Shown: piece by piece, positions 43,663-51,914 of the stretch
How the letters are laid out: each line of letters starts with the position of its first letter
Position numbering within the stretch: position 1 is the first letter of the stretch
Source: Rhodococcus yunnanensis NBRC 103083
GTDB lineage: Bacteria; Actinomycetota; Actinomycetes; Mycobacteriales; Mycobacteriaceae
Direction of reading: 5' to 3'
DNA: 64,000 nucleotides
NCBI RefSeq assembly: GCF_001895005.1
Contig: NZ_BCXH01000006.1
Location: 124,001 to 188,000 of the forward strand
The notes under the pieces: generated by a model
Told to the model about the DNA's origin: nothing
Database searches by the model: none
Seen by the model: the letters and a program-made list of their open reading frames with translations, nothing else
Translations under genes and position numbers: made by a program

Positions 43663-45261
43663 ATGAACAGGTCTGTACCGGTGGCGCTCGCCGCGGTCAC
43701 GCTGGCATTGCTGTCCGCGTGCGGTGACTCGGAGAAATCCGAGACGAATGCGGGGGCACCGCAGGCAGGCGGCACGCTGCGGTATGCCTTGTCGCAGTCG
43801 CCGACGTGTTCCGATCCGGCGCAGTCGGGGACCAATCAGACGATCTACGTCGCTCGGCAGGTCGTCGACTCGCTGACCGATCAAGACCCCAAGACCGGCG
43901 AGCTGACGCCCTGGCTTGCGGACAGCTGGGAGATCGGCGGTGATGCAACGTCGTTCACGTTCCATCTGAAGGACGGCGTCACGTTCAGCGACGGGTCGCC
44001 GGTGGACGCCGAGGCCGTCAAGAACAACTTCGACGCCATCGTGAACACCCTCGGTGCAGCGAAAGCGCAACTGGGTTCCAGTTATCTCGCGGGATACACC
44101 GGCACCACCGTCGTCGATCCGCTCACGGCACGGGTGGATTTCGCTACGCCGAACGCTCAGTTCCTACAGGCCACGTCGACGCCGCAACTCGGGTTGCAGG
44201 CCAAGGTGACAACGGACGCACCGGCGGAGCAGCGGTGCCTCGGCAGTAACGTCGGAAGTGGACCCTTCGTCTACAGCTCGTATCAGCAGGATCGTGCGAT
44301 CACTCTGAACAAGAGGGCCGGATACGCGTGGGGCTCGGATGTCTTCGGTCACGACGGTGAGGCGTACCTCGACGCTATCGAGTTCACCATCGTGCCGGAA
44401 TCCGGGGTTCGGACCGGCAGCCTTGCCTCCGATCAACTCGATGCGATCAGCGACGCATTGCCCCAGGACGCCCCGCAGATCGAGGCCGCAGGTGGCGCGG
44501 TGCTCACGACGCCGAACCCTGGCACCCCGTTCGGTTTCACACCGAACGTGACGCGGCCCGTACTCTCCGATCCCGAGGTGCGACGGGCTCTCGTTCCTGC
44601 TCTGAACCGTCAGGAACTCGTCGACACCGTGCTCGGGCCGAACTTTCTGCCTGCGACCGGGACCTTGGCGAGCAAGACGCCCCAGTACCTGAAGCTGGAC
44701 GATGTCACCTACGACCCGGATGCCGCACGGTCGATCCTCGATGCGGCCGGGTGGATTCCCGGTCCGGACGGGATTCGCGAGAAGAACGGCCAGCGGTTGT
44801 TGTTCTCGGTGACATTCAGTGCCGTGTTCGCCGGTAACCAGGCGATTCTCGAATTGGCGCAGCAGCAGCTCGCCGACGTCGGTGTCGAACTGGTGCTCGA
44901 CCTCGTGTCGACACCCGAAGCCCTGGCTCGGCAGGTCAGTGGTGACTTCGATTCGCTGTACGGCAATGCCACACGTGCCGACGGCGACATACTGCGAACC
45001 TCGTTCGCCCTCGACGGCCGCAACAACAATCATCGTGGGCCGATCCCGGAGCTCGACCTGGCTTTGGCAGATCAACTTGCGACGACCGACTCCGAAGAAC
45101 GCAAGACCATTCTCGGCGACGCGCAACGTCAAGTGCTGGCCAACGGCCTCTTGATCCCGACGATCGAGCTTTCCCAGGCCATCGGCGCGGGTCCGAACGT
45201 GCACGACCTGAAGTTCGAGGCGTCCGCTCGGTTGCAGTTCTTCGACACCTGGCTCGGCTGA
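43663..45261 (+). CDS. Orphan family 5 ABC substrate-binding lipoprotein
   Basis: 532 residues. A lipoprotein signal ends in LLSAC; the mature protein starts GGTLRYALSQSPTCSDPAQS and is closely similar throughout to the binding protein at 20812. There are no family 5 permeases in this operon, so it may deliver a ligand to the importer encoded at 22431-25922. It lies 38 bp after the LLM gene and is followed by a strong hairpin at 45266-45304. Confidence 0.87.
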   Translation: MNRSVPVALAAVTLALLSACGDSEKSETNAGAPQAGGTLRYALSQSPTCSDPAQSGTNQTIYVARQVVDSLTDQDPKTGELTPWLADSWEIGGDATSFTFHLKDGVTFSDGSPVDAEAVKNNFDAIVNTLGAAKAQLGSSYLAGYTGTTVVDPLTARVDFATPNAQFLQATSTPQLGLQAKVTTDAPAEQRCLGSNVGSGPFVYSSYQQDRAITLNKRAGYAWGSDVFGHDGEAYLDAIEFTIVPESGVRTGSLASDQLDAISDALPQDAPQIEAAGGAVLTTPNPGTPFGFTPNVTRPVLSDPEVRRALVPALNRQELVDTVLGPNFLPATGTLASKTPQYLKLDDVTYDPDAARSILDAAGWIPGPDGIREKNGQRLLFSVTFSAVFAGNQAILELAQQQLADVGVELVLDLVSTPEALARQVSGDFDSLYGNATRADGDILRTSFALDGRNNNHRGPIPELDLALADQLATTDSEERKTILGDAQRQVLANGLLIPTIELSQAIGAGPNVHDLKFEASARLQFFDTWLG

Positions 45262-45265
45262 TGTC

Positions 45266-45304
45266 GCGGCACCCTTCGAATCAACATGATCGGAAGGGTG
45301 CCGC
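45266..45304. terminator. Terminator hairpin with an operator-like loop
   Basis: A perfect 12-bp stem, GCGGCACCCTTC (45266-45277) with GAAGGGTGCCGC (45293-45304), closes a 15-base loop. No T-run follows, which is common for actinobacterial terminators. The loop itself reads GAATCA-ACA-TGATCG, an imperfect copy of the shared AATCA-N3-TGATT motif, so the site could also bind the regulator. Confidence 0.65.
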
Positions 45305-45334
45305 TGCGGCTCGTCCGGGTCTAAGTTGGCCTCT

Positions 45335-45439
45335 ATGTCCTGGCTGAAGCGTTTCTTCGACGTGCGGTGGTTCGATGATCATTCTGCGCGCGGACTCGAC
45401 TGTGCTCATGCGGCGGTCGATCTGTCCGTTCACGGCTGA
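45335..45439 (+). CDS. Possible 34-residue small protein
   Basis: ATG 45335 to TGA 45439, starting MSWLKRFFDVRWFDDHSARG. It lies between the terminator hairpin and the tauD-like gene. No clear ribosome-binding site and no known family. It could be a spurious ORF; listed because the gap otherwise holds only regulatory DNA. Confidence 0.25.
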   Translation: MSWLKRFFDVRWFDDHSARGLDCAHAAVDLSVHG

Positions 45440-45455
45440 CCGTATCGCGCGCGTA

Positions 45456-45476
45456 TTGCAACCACACTGATTTCAA
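45456..45476. promoter_or_regulatory. Operator candidate upstream of the tauD-like gene
   Basis: The right arm TGATTTCAA is identical to that at 9378-9386. The left arm TTGCAACCA matches the expected TTGAAATCA at 7 of 9 positions, with a 3-bp spacer CAC. It lies 39 bp before the ATG at 45515. Confidence 0.5.
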
Positions 45477-45514
45477 CTCTCGTTCGCGCGTTGGCTCGGC
45501 TCTAACGTCGAAGC

Positions 45515-46312
45515 ATGACAGCCACATTGAGTTACCGAGTCCATCGTGCCGGCCCATTGTTCGGCGCAGAGATCTTCGATATCGACCTGACGGCCCCGAT
45601 CGACGAGGACACACGAGCGTCGCTCCGCCGTGAATTCGACGAACACAAGGTTCTGGTTTTCAGGGGTGCTGATCTGACGCCTGCGCAGCAGGTCGAGGCC
45701 GTTCGTATCTTCGACGAGCCGTTCGACCACCCGACGGCCGTCCGCCACGAGGACCATCCGCTGGTGTACCCGTACAACGTGCAGAGCACCGGTAAAGCGA
45801 GCAGCTGGCATATCGGCGGTGTGTGGCGTACCCCGCCGTTCTCCATCGAATCGCTTGTGTACGAGGAAGTGTCGGAACTCGGTGGTCACACCCTGTGGGC
45901 AGACCTCCAGGCCGCGTACGACGACCTGTCCGACCCGGTGAAGGTTCTGCTCGAGGGCGTCGGCGCCGTGTACGACTCGAATGCCGTTCACTACGCGCAG
46001 GGCGCCGATCGGGGTGAGATCAAGCAGACCGTCACGCATCCGGTCGTGCGAGTGGACCGCAACGGACGTAAGGGCTTGTTCATCAGCACCGGGGCGCTGC
46101 GACTGGAAGGTCTGTCCGATCGCGAAGGCAAAGCGATCCTGCCGTTCCTTCTCGACCACGCGTCCTCGCCGAACTACACCATCCGATTCGGCTGGAATGC
46201 AGGCGATTTCGTGCTGTGGAACAACCTGGCGACCTGGCACTACGCAATCGACGACTACGGCGTCGGCCCCCGCCGGTACCGCAAGGTCCTCGCTGCCGCG
46301 CCGGTTCAATAG
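45515..46312 (+). CDS. TauD/TfdA-family protein with HxG instead of HxD
   Basis: 265 residues with the TauD layout: FGAEIFDIDLTAPIDEDTR at the start, HKVLVFRGADLTPAQQ near 44, the distal His242 in LWNNLATWHYAIDDYG and the 2-oxoglutarate Arg near 253 in GPRRYRKVL. The iron motif HxD of the family reads WHIGGVW here: His99 is present but the acidic ligand is Gly101. Loss of this Asp is known in Fe/2OG halogenases (HxA/HxG) and in inactive homologues. Not safely called taurine dioxygenase. Monocistronic, preceded by a candidate operator. Confidence 0.85.
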   Translation: MTATLSYRVHRAGPLFGAEIFDIDLTAPIDEDTRASLRREFDEHKVLVFRGADLTPAQQVEAVRIFDEPFDHPTAVRHEDHPLVYPYNVQSTGKASSWHIGGVWRTPPFSIESLVYEEVSELGGHTLWADLQAAYDDLSDPVKVLLEGVGAVYDSNAVHYAQGADRGEIKQTVTHPVVRVDRNGRKGLFISTGALRLEGLSDREGKAILPFLLDHASSPNYTIRFGWNAGDFVLWNNLATWHYAIDDYGVGPRRYRKVLAAAPVQ

Positions 46313-46349
46313 TTTCTCGCGTCTCACTGGATCTCGACGCATCCTGTGA

Positions 46350-48341
46350 TCAGAACGGCGCCGGGTCATCGGCATCGGTGGGGACGTCGTCGGCGATCTC
46401 GGTGTCGGTGGCCTCGGCTTCGGTTTCGGGTCCAGATACAGGCACAGACACAGAAGCCGGCCCGGTTGCCGTTACCGCCTCGTCGGTATCAGTGGCAGGC
46501 TTGGTCTCGGTGGCTATGGTCTGCTGGGTGGCTGCGGTCTCGGTGGCTGTGGTCTGCTGGGTGGCTGCGGTCTCGGTGGCTGTGGTCTGATCGGTGGTTG
46601 TGGTCTGCTGGGTGGTGCAGACCGTTCGTCGTTTGCGCGGGATGTACGGGAGCAGGTCCGATCCCGGCATGTTCGATCCGCCGACCGTGCTGCCGGGCAA
46701 CGTAATTGCAGTGGTACCGGAATTCGACACCCAGTAGTCGACGGCCCCGGCGAGCATTGTCGGCGTCCAGGCTCCCATGGTCTTCAGTGAGTGGTGGTAT
46801 TTGCAGAGGCAGTGCACGTTGGTGAGCACTGTCCAGCCGCCTCTCCGAGGATCGTGGTGAAGATAAGGTACGACGTGGTCGATTTCGCAGTTGGCGGCCG
46901 GAAGGTCGCACCCCGGATGACGGCAGGTGCGGTCGCGGTGACGAACGAGCTCGGCCAGTTGTGTGCAGGGTCGATAGCGCAGCGCACCGGGCGGTGGGTC
47001 GTCGAACCCGCCGTGTCCGTCCGGGTACAGCGGGACGGCAAGCGCCGGATCAGCGGCAATGGCCCGCTCGAGTGCGGCAATCAGGGTGTACCGCCCCTCG
47101 TGCGGTCCAGTTGGAGGCGTGGCCGTCGTACGTGCGACGGTGGGTGACGGTTTCGGCAATCTCATGCCGCGGCGACGCCGACCACGGCCCAGCGGATGGA
47201 ACGACAGGTGCGCGCTCGGGCGTACCGTGGCAGCTGGCTTTTCAGCACCCGTGTCAGCTTGCTTCTCGACACCCGTGCCAGTGCGTGAGTCGCCGGGTCT
47301 GACTGACGTGCCGACGGGCTCTGTAGTTTCACCAGGTGCTTCGGTTTCAGCGGCGCTGCCCGCAGCATCGCCCGTGAGGTGCCCGAGTTCCCGGGCGAGG
47401 TCCACTGCCTCGGTCAGAAGAATCTGAAGGTCACTGTTTTCAGCGAGCTCACGTGCGTACTCGGCGTCGATGTCGCCGTGGCCGGCGAGATACGCGGGGA
47501 GGTCGGCGAGTCCGAGGAGGGTGCGGATGTCGATGGTGACGCTGGTCAGCGGGGCGCGTCGGTCGGGGAGATTCGGCGTCGCCGTGCAGGGTACGTCTTC
47601 GTCGGGCTCGCAGGTGCAGGCCAGGTGATCTTCGCGATGCAGCAATGCGGTGTAGGCCGCGGCGCGACGCTGCGCTCGTGTGCGGGGATCTCTGGGGCAG
47701 GCGGTTGCGGCCATCTCGTTGATCAGTTGCCAGCATGCTGCAGCATCGGCTGCTTCCAGGTTGGCTTCGATGGTCGCGATCATGTCTTTGTCCCGGTAGT
47801 TCACTCCGGTCAATCTGGCGAGGTCCTTGCGGAGTTCGGCAGCTTCCTCGGGTGCGATGCGGTGCAGGATGGCGTCGACTTCGGTGGCGAGGGGCCCGGG
47901 AGACAGCCGTCTGGCTGCGTCGAGGATCTCGGATTCGGCGCTTTGGGCGGCAGTGACAGTGTAGGGACCGGTAACGCGATAGATTGCGCGTACTCGGAGA
48001 AAGTCGAGCTCACCGGCTTCGAATGCCATCCTGATGGTCGGAAATCGTAGACGTAGGTCCATGCCGATCTCGGAGTATTTGTCGGCCATGCTCTTCGAGC
48101 AACCGAGCACTCCTGCGATCTCGGAGGACGCGTAGCTTCCTGCGTCCGTGATGTGCTCACCGACTTGAATTGTCTGTTGGACGCACGAGTCCCAAATCGC
48201 AGCAGCCAGAGCAACTTTCCTGGCACATGCCTGATTTTCGGCTTTGGCTGCATCCCCGATTTCACGCAACAGGCGGCGATCGATGACAGGCTTCTTCTGA
48301 ATCCCCGCGTACGACGCAAACGCGCCCCTGGTTCTTGTCAT
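46350..48341 (-). CDS. DUF222/HNH endonuclease-domain protein (13E12 type)
   Basis: 663 residues. A DUF222 domain spans roughly residues 20-330. A linker rich in Thr, Pro and Glu follows, then an HNH domain near 495-550: CRHPGCDLPAANCEIDHVVPY and TVLTNVHCLCKYHHSLKT. The C-terminal tail contains TATETAATQQT repeats (46500-46615). Such genes are multicopy and mobile-like in actinomycete genomes; their role is unclear. It interrupts the sulfur genes and is convergent with the tauD-like gene. Confidence 0.87.
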   Translation of the reverse strand: MTRTRGAFASYAGIQKKPVIDRRLLREIGDAAKAENQACARKVALAAAIWDSCVQQTIQVGEHITDAGSYASSEIAGVLGCSKSMADKYSEIGMDLRLRFPTIRMAFEAGELDFLRVRAIYRVTGPYTVTAAQSAESEILDAARRLSPGPLATEVDAILHRIAPEEAAELRKDLARLTGVNYRDKDMIATIEANLEAADAAACWQLINEMAATACPRDPRTRAQRRAAAYTALLHREDHLACTCEPDEDVPCTATPNLPDRRAPLTSVTIDIRTLLGLADLPAYLAGHGDIDAEYARELAENSDLQILLTEAVDLARELGHLTGDAAGSAAETEAPGETTEPVGTSVRPGDSRTGTGVEKQADTGAEKPAATVRPSAHLSFHPLGRGRRRRGMRLPKPSPTVARTTATPPTGPHEGRYTLIAALERAIAADPALAVPLYPDGHGGFDDPPPGALRYRPCTQLAELVRHRDRTCRHPGCDLPAANCEIDHVVPYLHHDPRRGGWTVLTNVHCLCKYHHSLKTMGAWTPTMLAGAVDYWVSNSGTTAITLPGSTVGGSNMPGSDLLPYIPRKRRTVCTTQQTTTTDQTTATETAATQQTTATETAATQQTIATETKPATDTDEAVTATGPASVSVPVSGPETEAEATDTEIADDVPTDADDPAPF

Positions 48342-48493
48342 CTCGCCGCCCCCCGGTGGCCGATTCGAATGTTTGTTCGAGTATATGTTCGTTCAGAAAA
48401 TCCGTCAAGTAAAAGCATTGCAGTGCAATGACTTACGCCGAGTCGCGCGATACGCTTTCAGTCCCCGCCCCGCAGCCCCACGCCGCCGCAAAC

Positions 48494-48623
48494 GCGTGTG
48501 CGTTTGTGTGGGGTGGTGGGCGGTACCCCTGGCCGGGCGCAAATGCGTGTGCGTTTGCGTGGGGTGGTGGGCGGTACCCCTGGCCGGGCGCAAGTGCGTG
48601 TGCGTTTGTGTGGGGTGGTGGGC
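48494..48623. repeat. 51-bp tandem repeat, about 2.5 copies
   Basis: Units at 48494-48544 and 48545-48595 are nearly identical, and a third breaks off at 48623. Each has a short hairpin around GTGT (GCAAA.../GCGTTTG) and a GGGGT/ACCCC pair. Directly after, two copies of a G-rich 20-mer run to 48657, with several GGG and GGGGG runs that could form a G-quadruplex. Confidence 0.8.
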
Positions 48624-48696
48624 AGGGTGGGGGAGGGGTGGGCAGGGTGGGGGTGGTTCCTGGGGTGATGCGGGCAACGTGGGCCAGTTGTCAACC

Positions 48697-48719
48697 GATG
48701 ACTTCTCGGTGATTTCATC
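48697..48719. promoter_or_regulatory. Degenerate operator-like palindrome before the sugar-type ABC operon
   Basis: GATGACTTCT and TGATTTCATC around CGG match as an inverted repeat at 7 of 10 positions. The right arm shares TGATTTCA with the sites at 9378 and 45468. It lies about 70 bp before the permease start. Weaker than the other sites. Confidence 0.35.
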
Positions 48720-48787
48720 CGTATCGCGGCGTTCGGTGTGCCGGTAGTTTTCTTTGGTCATAGATTGCCGAACAGGAGGTCCCGAGT

Positions 48788-49678
48788 TTGTCTGCTGTCG
48801 TTCGGTTGACACGTCGACGCAGAGAAGTTCTGTCCGGCTACGCATTTCTACTCCCGAGTTTGCTCGGCATCACCGTGTTTCTGGCTGTGCCGATCGTCAC
48901 CGTGGTGTGGCTCAGCTTCCAACGCTGGAACCTCATCGCGCCCGCCAAGTTCGTGGGGTTGGACAACTTCGAGTCCGTCCTGACCGACGGCAGGTTTCTG
49001 AACTCGCTGCTCGTGACCGTCGTGTTCGTCGCGGTCTCGTTACCTCTGCAGACGGTGATCGGTCTGGTCTTGGGCATGTTCCTCGAACGCCGAGTGGCGG
49101 GGTCGGGGCTCTTCCGTGTTCTGCTTCTCCTGCCGTGGGTTTCGGCTCCGCTTGCCATCGGTGTCGTCTGGAAGTGGATCTTCGCGCCCACCGACGGATT
49201 GCTCAATGCACTCATCGGCCACCGCGTCGAGTGGCTCGCGGAGCCCTCGCTCGTGCTGCCGTCGATCATCGCGGTGAGTGTGTGGACCAATGTCGGTTAC
49301 GTCTCGCTGTTCTTCGCCGCGGGTCTACGCGCGATCCCGACGGACGTGATCGACGCCAGTCGCATCGACGGCGCAGGTCGGTGGCACCGATTCCGCTACA
49401 TCAGCCTTCCGCTGCTGCGCCCGACGATGTTCTTCGTACTCGTCACGGGGTTGATCTCGTCGTTCCAGATCTTCGACACCGCATACGCACTCGCACCGAA
49501 CGGAGGGCCGGACCGTGCCGCGGACGTCGTCACAGGTCGGATCTACTACGAGGCTTTCAGGTCTTTCGAATTCGGCCGCGCCGCGGTCATGGCGATTGTG
49601 CTGTTCGTGATTCTCGTGACGTTCACACTCGTCCAGCAGCGTTATTTCCGCAATCGCACCACCTACGAGACGGTCTGA
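48788..49678 (+). CDS. Carbohydrate-type ABC permease 1 (MalF/UgpA family)
   Basis: 296 residues with six membrane helices. YAFLLPSLLGITVFLAVPIVTVVWLSF near 18 and the EAA loop DASRIDGAGRWHRFRYISLPLLRPT near 195 are typical of CUT1 sugar permeases. TTG 48788 is chosen because AGGAGG lies 7 bp upstream. A second permease and a binding protein follow. Family substrates are sugars or glycerol phosphodiesters; in this locus a sulfonated or thio-sugar is conceivable but not shown. Confidence 0.86.
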   Translation: MSAVVRLTRRRREVLSGYAFLLPSLLGITVFLAVPIVTVVWLSFQRWNLIAPAKFVGLDNFESVLTDGRFLNSLLVTVVFVAVSLPLQTVIGLVLGMFLERRVAGSGLFRVLLLLPWVSAPLAIGVVWKWIFAPTDGLLNALIGHRVEWLAEPSLVLPSIIAVSVWTNVGYVSLFFAAGLRAIPTDVIDASRIDGAGRWHRFRYISLPLLRPTMFFVLVTGLISSFQIFDTAYALAPNGGPDRAADVVTGRIYYEAFRSFEFGRAAVMAIVLFVILVTFTLVQQRYFRNRTTYETV

Positions 49679-49685
49679 TCCCGCC

Positions 49686-50573
49686 ATGACGACACTCGTC
49701 GACCCGACTGTGACCGACACGGTCACCCCGCCCGCCCGGAAAGTCAGGCGTCGCAGCGCAGTCCTCGACATCGTGACCTACCTCGTCCTGACCGTCTCGG
49801 CGCTGACGATCGTCGTGCCGTTCCTGCTCAGCGTGACAACCTCGCTGAAGTCACCCGGTCAGTTCGCATCTCAGCCGCCGACGTCGCTACCCTCGCCCGT
49901 CACGGGGGAGTCGTACGCTGCTCTGTTCCAGGGCCAGTACGGATTCGGCAGGTCCATCCTGGTCACCGCGCTGGTGACCGTAGTCGTGGTTGTCGGCCAG
50001 GTCGGGTTCTCCGTCTTCGCGGCGTACGCATTTGCGCGGCTTGACTTTCCGGGTCGGAACGCATTGTTCTGGGTGTATCTGTCGACGCTGATGGTTCCCG
50101 GTGTGGTGACGATGATTCCGCTGTACCTTCTGCTCACCCAGGCAGGACTGCGGAATACGTTCTGGGCGTTGGTTCTGCCGTTCGTGTTTGGATCGCCATA
50201 CGCCATATTCCTGCTGCGCCAGCACTTTCTGAGCATCCCATCGGACCTGACCAGCGCCGCCCGGTTGGATGGGGCGGGTCACCTCCGGATTCTGTGGCAC
50301 GTCGTAGTGCCGCTCAGCAGGCCGGTGATCGCGACATTGACCGTCATCACCGTGGTGTCGCACTGGAACAGCTTCATGTGGCCGCTCATCATCACCAGCG
50401 GGAGCCAGTGGCAGGTGATCACCGTGGCGACGGCCAATCTTCAATCGGAGTACCAGAACAACTGGACGCTCGTCATGGCGGCGACGACCATCGCGATCGT
50501 GCCACTCCTTGCACTCTTCGTCCTCTTCCACAAGAACATCGTGTCCTCGCTGTCGATCAAGGGCTTCAACTGA
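49686..50573 (+). CDS. Carbohydrate-type ABC permease 2 (MalG/UgpE family)
   Basis: 295 residues. The MalG order is clear: one N-terminal helix, VTTSLKSPGQFAS near 50, then the remaining helices with the EAA loop TSAARLDGAGHLRILWHVVVPLSRPV near 193, and SLSIKGFN at the C-terminus. It starts 7 bp after permease 1 and forms the heterodimeric channel with it. No ATPase gene accompanies these permeases, so a shared MsmK/UgpC-type ATPase elsewhere must power them. Confidence 0.87.
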   Translation: MTTLVDPTVTDTVTPPARKVRRRSAVLDIVTYLVLTVSALTIVVPFLLSVTTSLKSPGQFASQPPTSLPSPVTGESYAALFQGQYGFGRSILVTALVTVVVVVGQVGFSVFAAYAFARLDFPGRNALFWVYLSTLMVPGVVTMIPLYLLLTQAGLRNTFWALVLPFVFGSPYAIFLLRQHFLSIPSDLTSAARLDGAGHLRILWHVVVPLSRPVIATLTVITVVSHWNSFMWPLIITSGSQWQVITVATANLQSEYQNNWTLVMAATTIAIVPLLALFVLFHKNIVSSLSIKGFN

Positions 50574-50588
50574 AAGGGTCTGCACACC

Positions 50589-51914
50589 ATGACATATCGG
50601 AAGCTCGGCCGTACCGCGGCACTGCTCGCCGTCACGAGCCTCACGTTCGGACTGGCGGCGTGCAGTAGTTCGGAGGACGAGGGCAAGAGCACTGTCACGT
50701 TCAGAATCTGGAGCGACGACGCCGTGGCCTCGGCCTACGAGGAGTCGTTCGCGGCGTTCGAGGAACAGAACCCGGACATCGACGTCCAGGTCAACCAGGT
50801 GCCGTGGAAAAACTACTTCGACAAACTGCGCGCCGACCTCTCCGGAGGTGGCGGTGACGACATCTTCTGGGTCAACGCACCCAACTTCTCCGATTACGCC
50901 GACAACGGCAGCCTGGTGAACATCTCCGAGGCCCTTCCCGACGCCGTGTCCGGGTGGGAGCCGTCGGCGGTGGAAAAATACACGCGCGACGGTTCGCTGT
51001 GGGGAGTTCCGCAGCTCATCGACGGCGGAAAGGTGCTGTACTACAACAAGAAGCTCGTCGCCGACGCCGGAATCGATCTGACGAATCTGACGTGGGACCC
51101 CAGTAACGTCCAAGCCGACACGTTCCTGCCCGCGTTGAAGAAGTTGACCGTCGACTCGTCGGGTCGTACCGCCGACCAACCGGGTTTCGACGCGTCCGCG
51201 GTGTCGCAGTACGGCTTCAACGCCGCGTACGACTTCGACGCGATCCTCGGGAACTTCATCGCCTCCAACGGAGGGCTCTACCAGGAGGACGGTAAGTACG
51301 TCTTCGCCGACAACGCAAATGCCGTCGCCGCAATCGAGTACGTCGTCGGGCTCGTCAACGATTCGCATGTGGCGCCGTCGTCGGCCGACACGAACGACAA
51401 CTCGGACTTCTCGCGAGATCAGTTCCTGCAGGGCAAGCTCGCAGTTCTGGAATCGGGTGCGTACAACTTGGCGAGCATCTCGGAGGGTGCGAACTTCGAC
51501 TGGGGTCTCGCGCCGATACCGGCAGGCCCCGAGGGTCGAATCCCGTTGACCAACAGCATTATCGCGGCCGGAAATTCGGCATCCGAGCATCCCGAGGCCA
51601 CTCAGAAAGTGCTCGAATGGATCGGAAGCGGGGAAGGGAGCAAGCCGCTCGGCGCACACGGATCGTTGATCCCCGCGGTGACGGACGCTCAGCAGCCCTA
51701 CTTCGACTACTGGCAGACCAAGGGCGTCGACGCCACGCTCTTCCCCGAGGGTGTTCAGGACGGTGTGCTCAAGAACGACCCCGTGCCGGGAGCGCAGGCC
51801 GCGACCGCCGATCTGGACTCGGCATGGAAAGAGATCTTCGCCGGCCGTGCGGGCGACATCCCGGATGCGCTGAAGAAGGCACAGGAGGCCGCGAACGACC
51901 AGATTTCAGGCTGA
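50589..51914 (+). CDS. Carbohydrate-type ABC binding lipoprotein, family 1
   Basis: 441 residues. A lipoprotein signal ends in GLAAC. The mature part shows VTFRIWSDDAVASAYEESFAAFEEQNPDIDV near 35, GDDIFWVNAPNFSDYADNG near 90 and LYYNKKLVADAGID near 148, the usual order for family 1 sugar-binding proteins. It starts 15 bp after permease 2, in one operon. Convergent with the NAD(P)-binding gene, the two CDSs overlapping by 9 bp at their 3' ends. Confidence 0.87.
   Translation: MTYRKLGRTAALLAVTSLTFGLAACSSSEDEGKSTVTFRIWSDDAVASAYEESFAAFEEQNPDIDVQVNQVPWKNYFDKLRADLSGGGGDDIFWVNAPNFSDYADNGSLVNISEALPDAVSGWEPSAVEKYTRDGSLWGVPQLIDGGKVLYYNKKLVADAGIDLTNLTWDPSNVQADTFLPALKKLTVDSSGRTADQPGFDASAVSQYGFNAAYDFDAILGNFIASNGGLYQEDGKYVFADNANAVAAIEYVVGLVNDSHVAPSSADTNDNSDFSRDQFLQGKLAVLESGAYNLASISEGANFDWGLAPIPAGPEGRIPLTNSIIAAGNSASEHPEATQKVLEWIGSGEGSKPLGAHGSLIPAVTDAQQPYFDYWQTKGVDATLFPEGVQDGVLKNDPVPGAQAATADLDSAWKEIFAGRAGDIPDALKKAQEAANDQISG

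Larger units (their letters stand above)
48342..48787. other. Intergenic region with G-rich repeats before the sugar-type ABC system
   Basis: 446 bp between the divergent HNH gene and an ABC permease. It contains 51-bp tandem repeats (48494-48623), a following G-rich tract to 48657, and a degenerate operator-like site at 48697-48719. Open frames across the repeats exist on both strands because the unit length is a multiple of three; none has a ribosome-binding site. Confidence 0.7.

Noticed and set aside
45515-46312. Naming this gene tauD (taurine dioxygenase)
   Set aside because: The essential iron-ligand Asp is replaced by Gly and there is no tauABC next to it, so the specific name is not justified.
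48428-48712. A 94-residue ORF across the 51-bp repeats
   Set aside because: The unit length is a multiple of three, so several frames stay open on both strands. There is no ribosome-binding site and the peptide is low-complexity.
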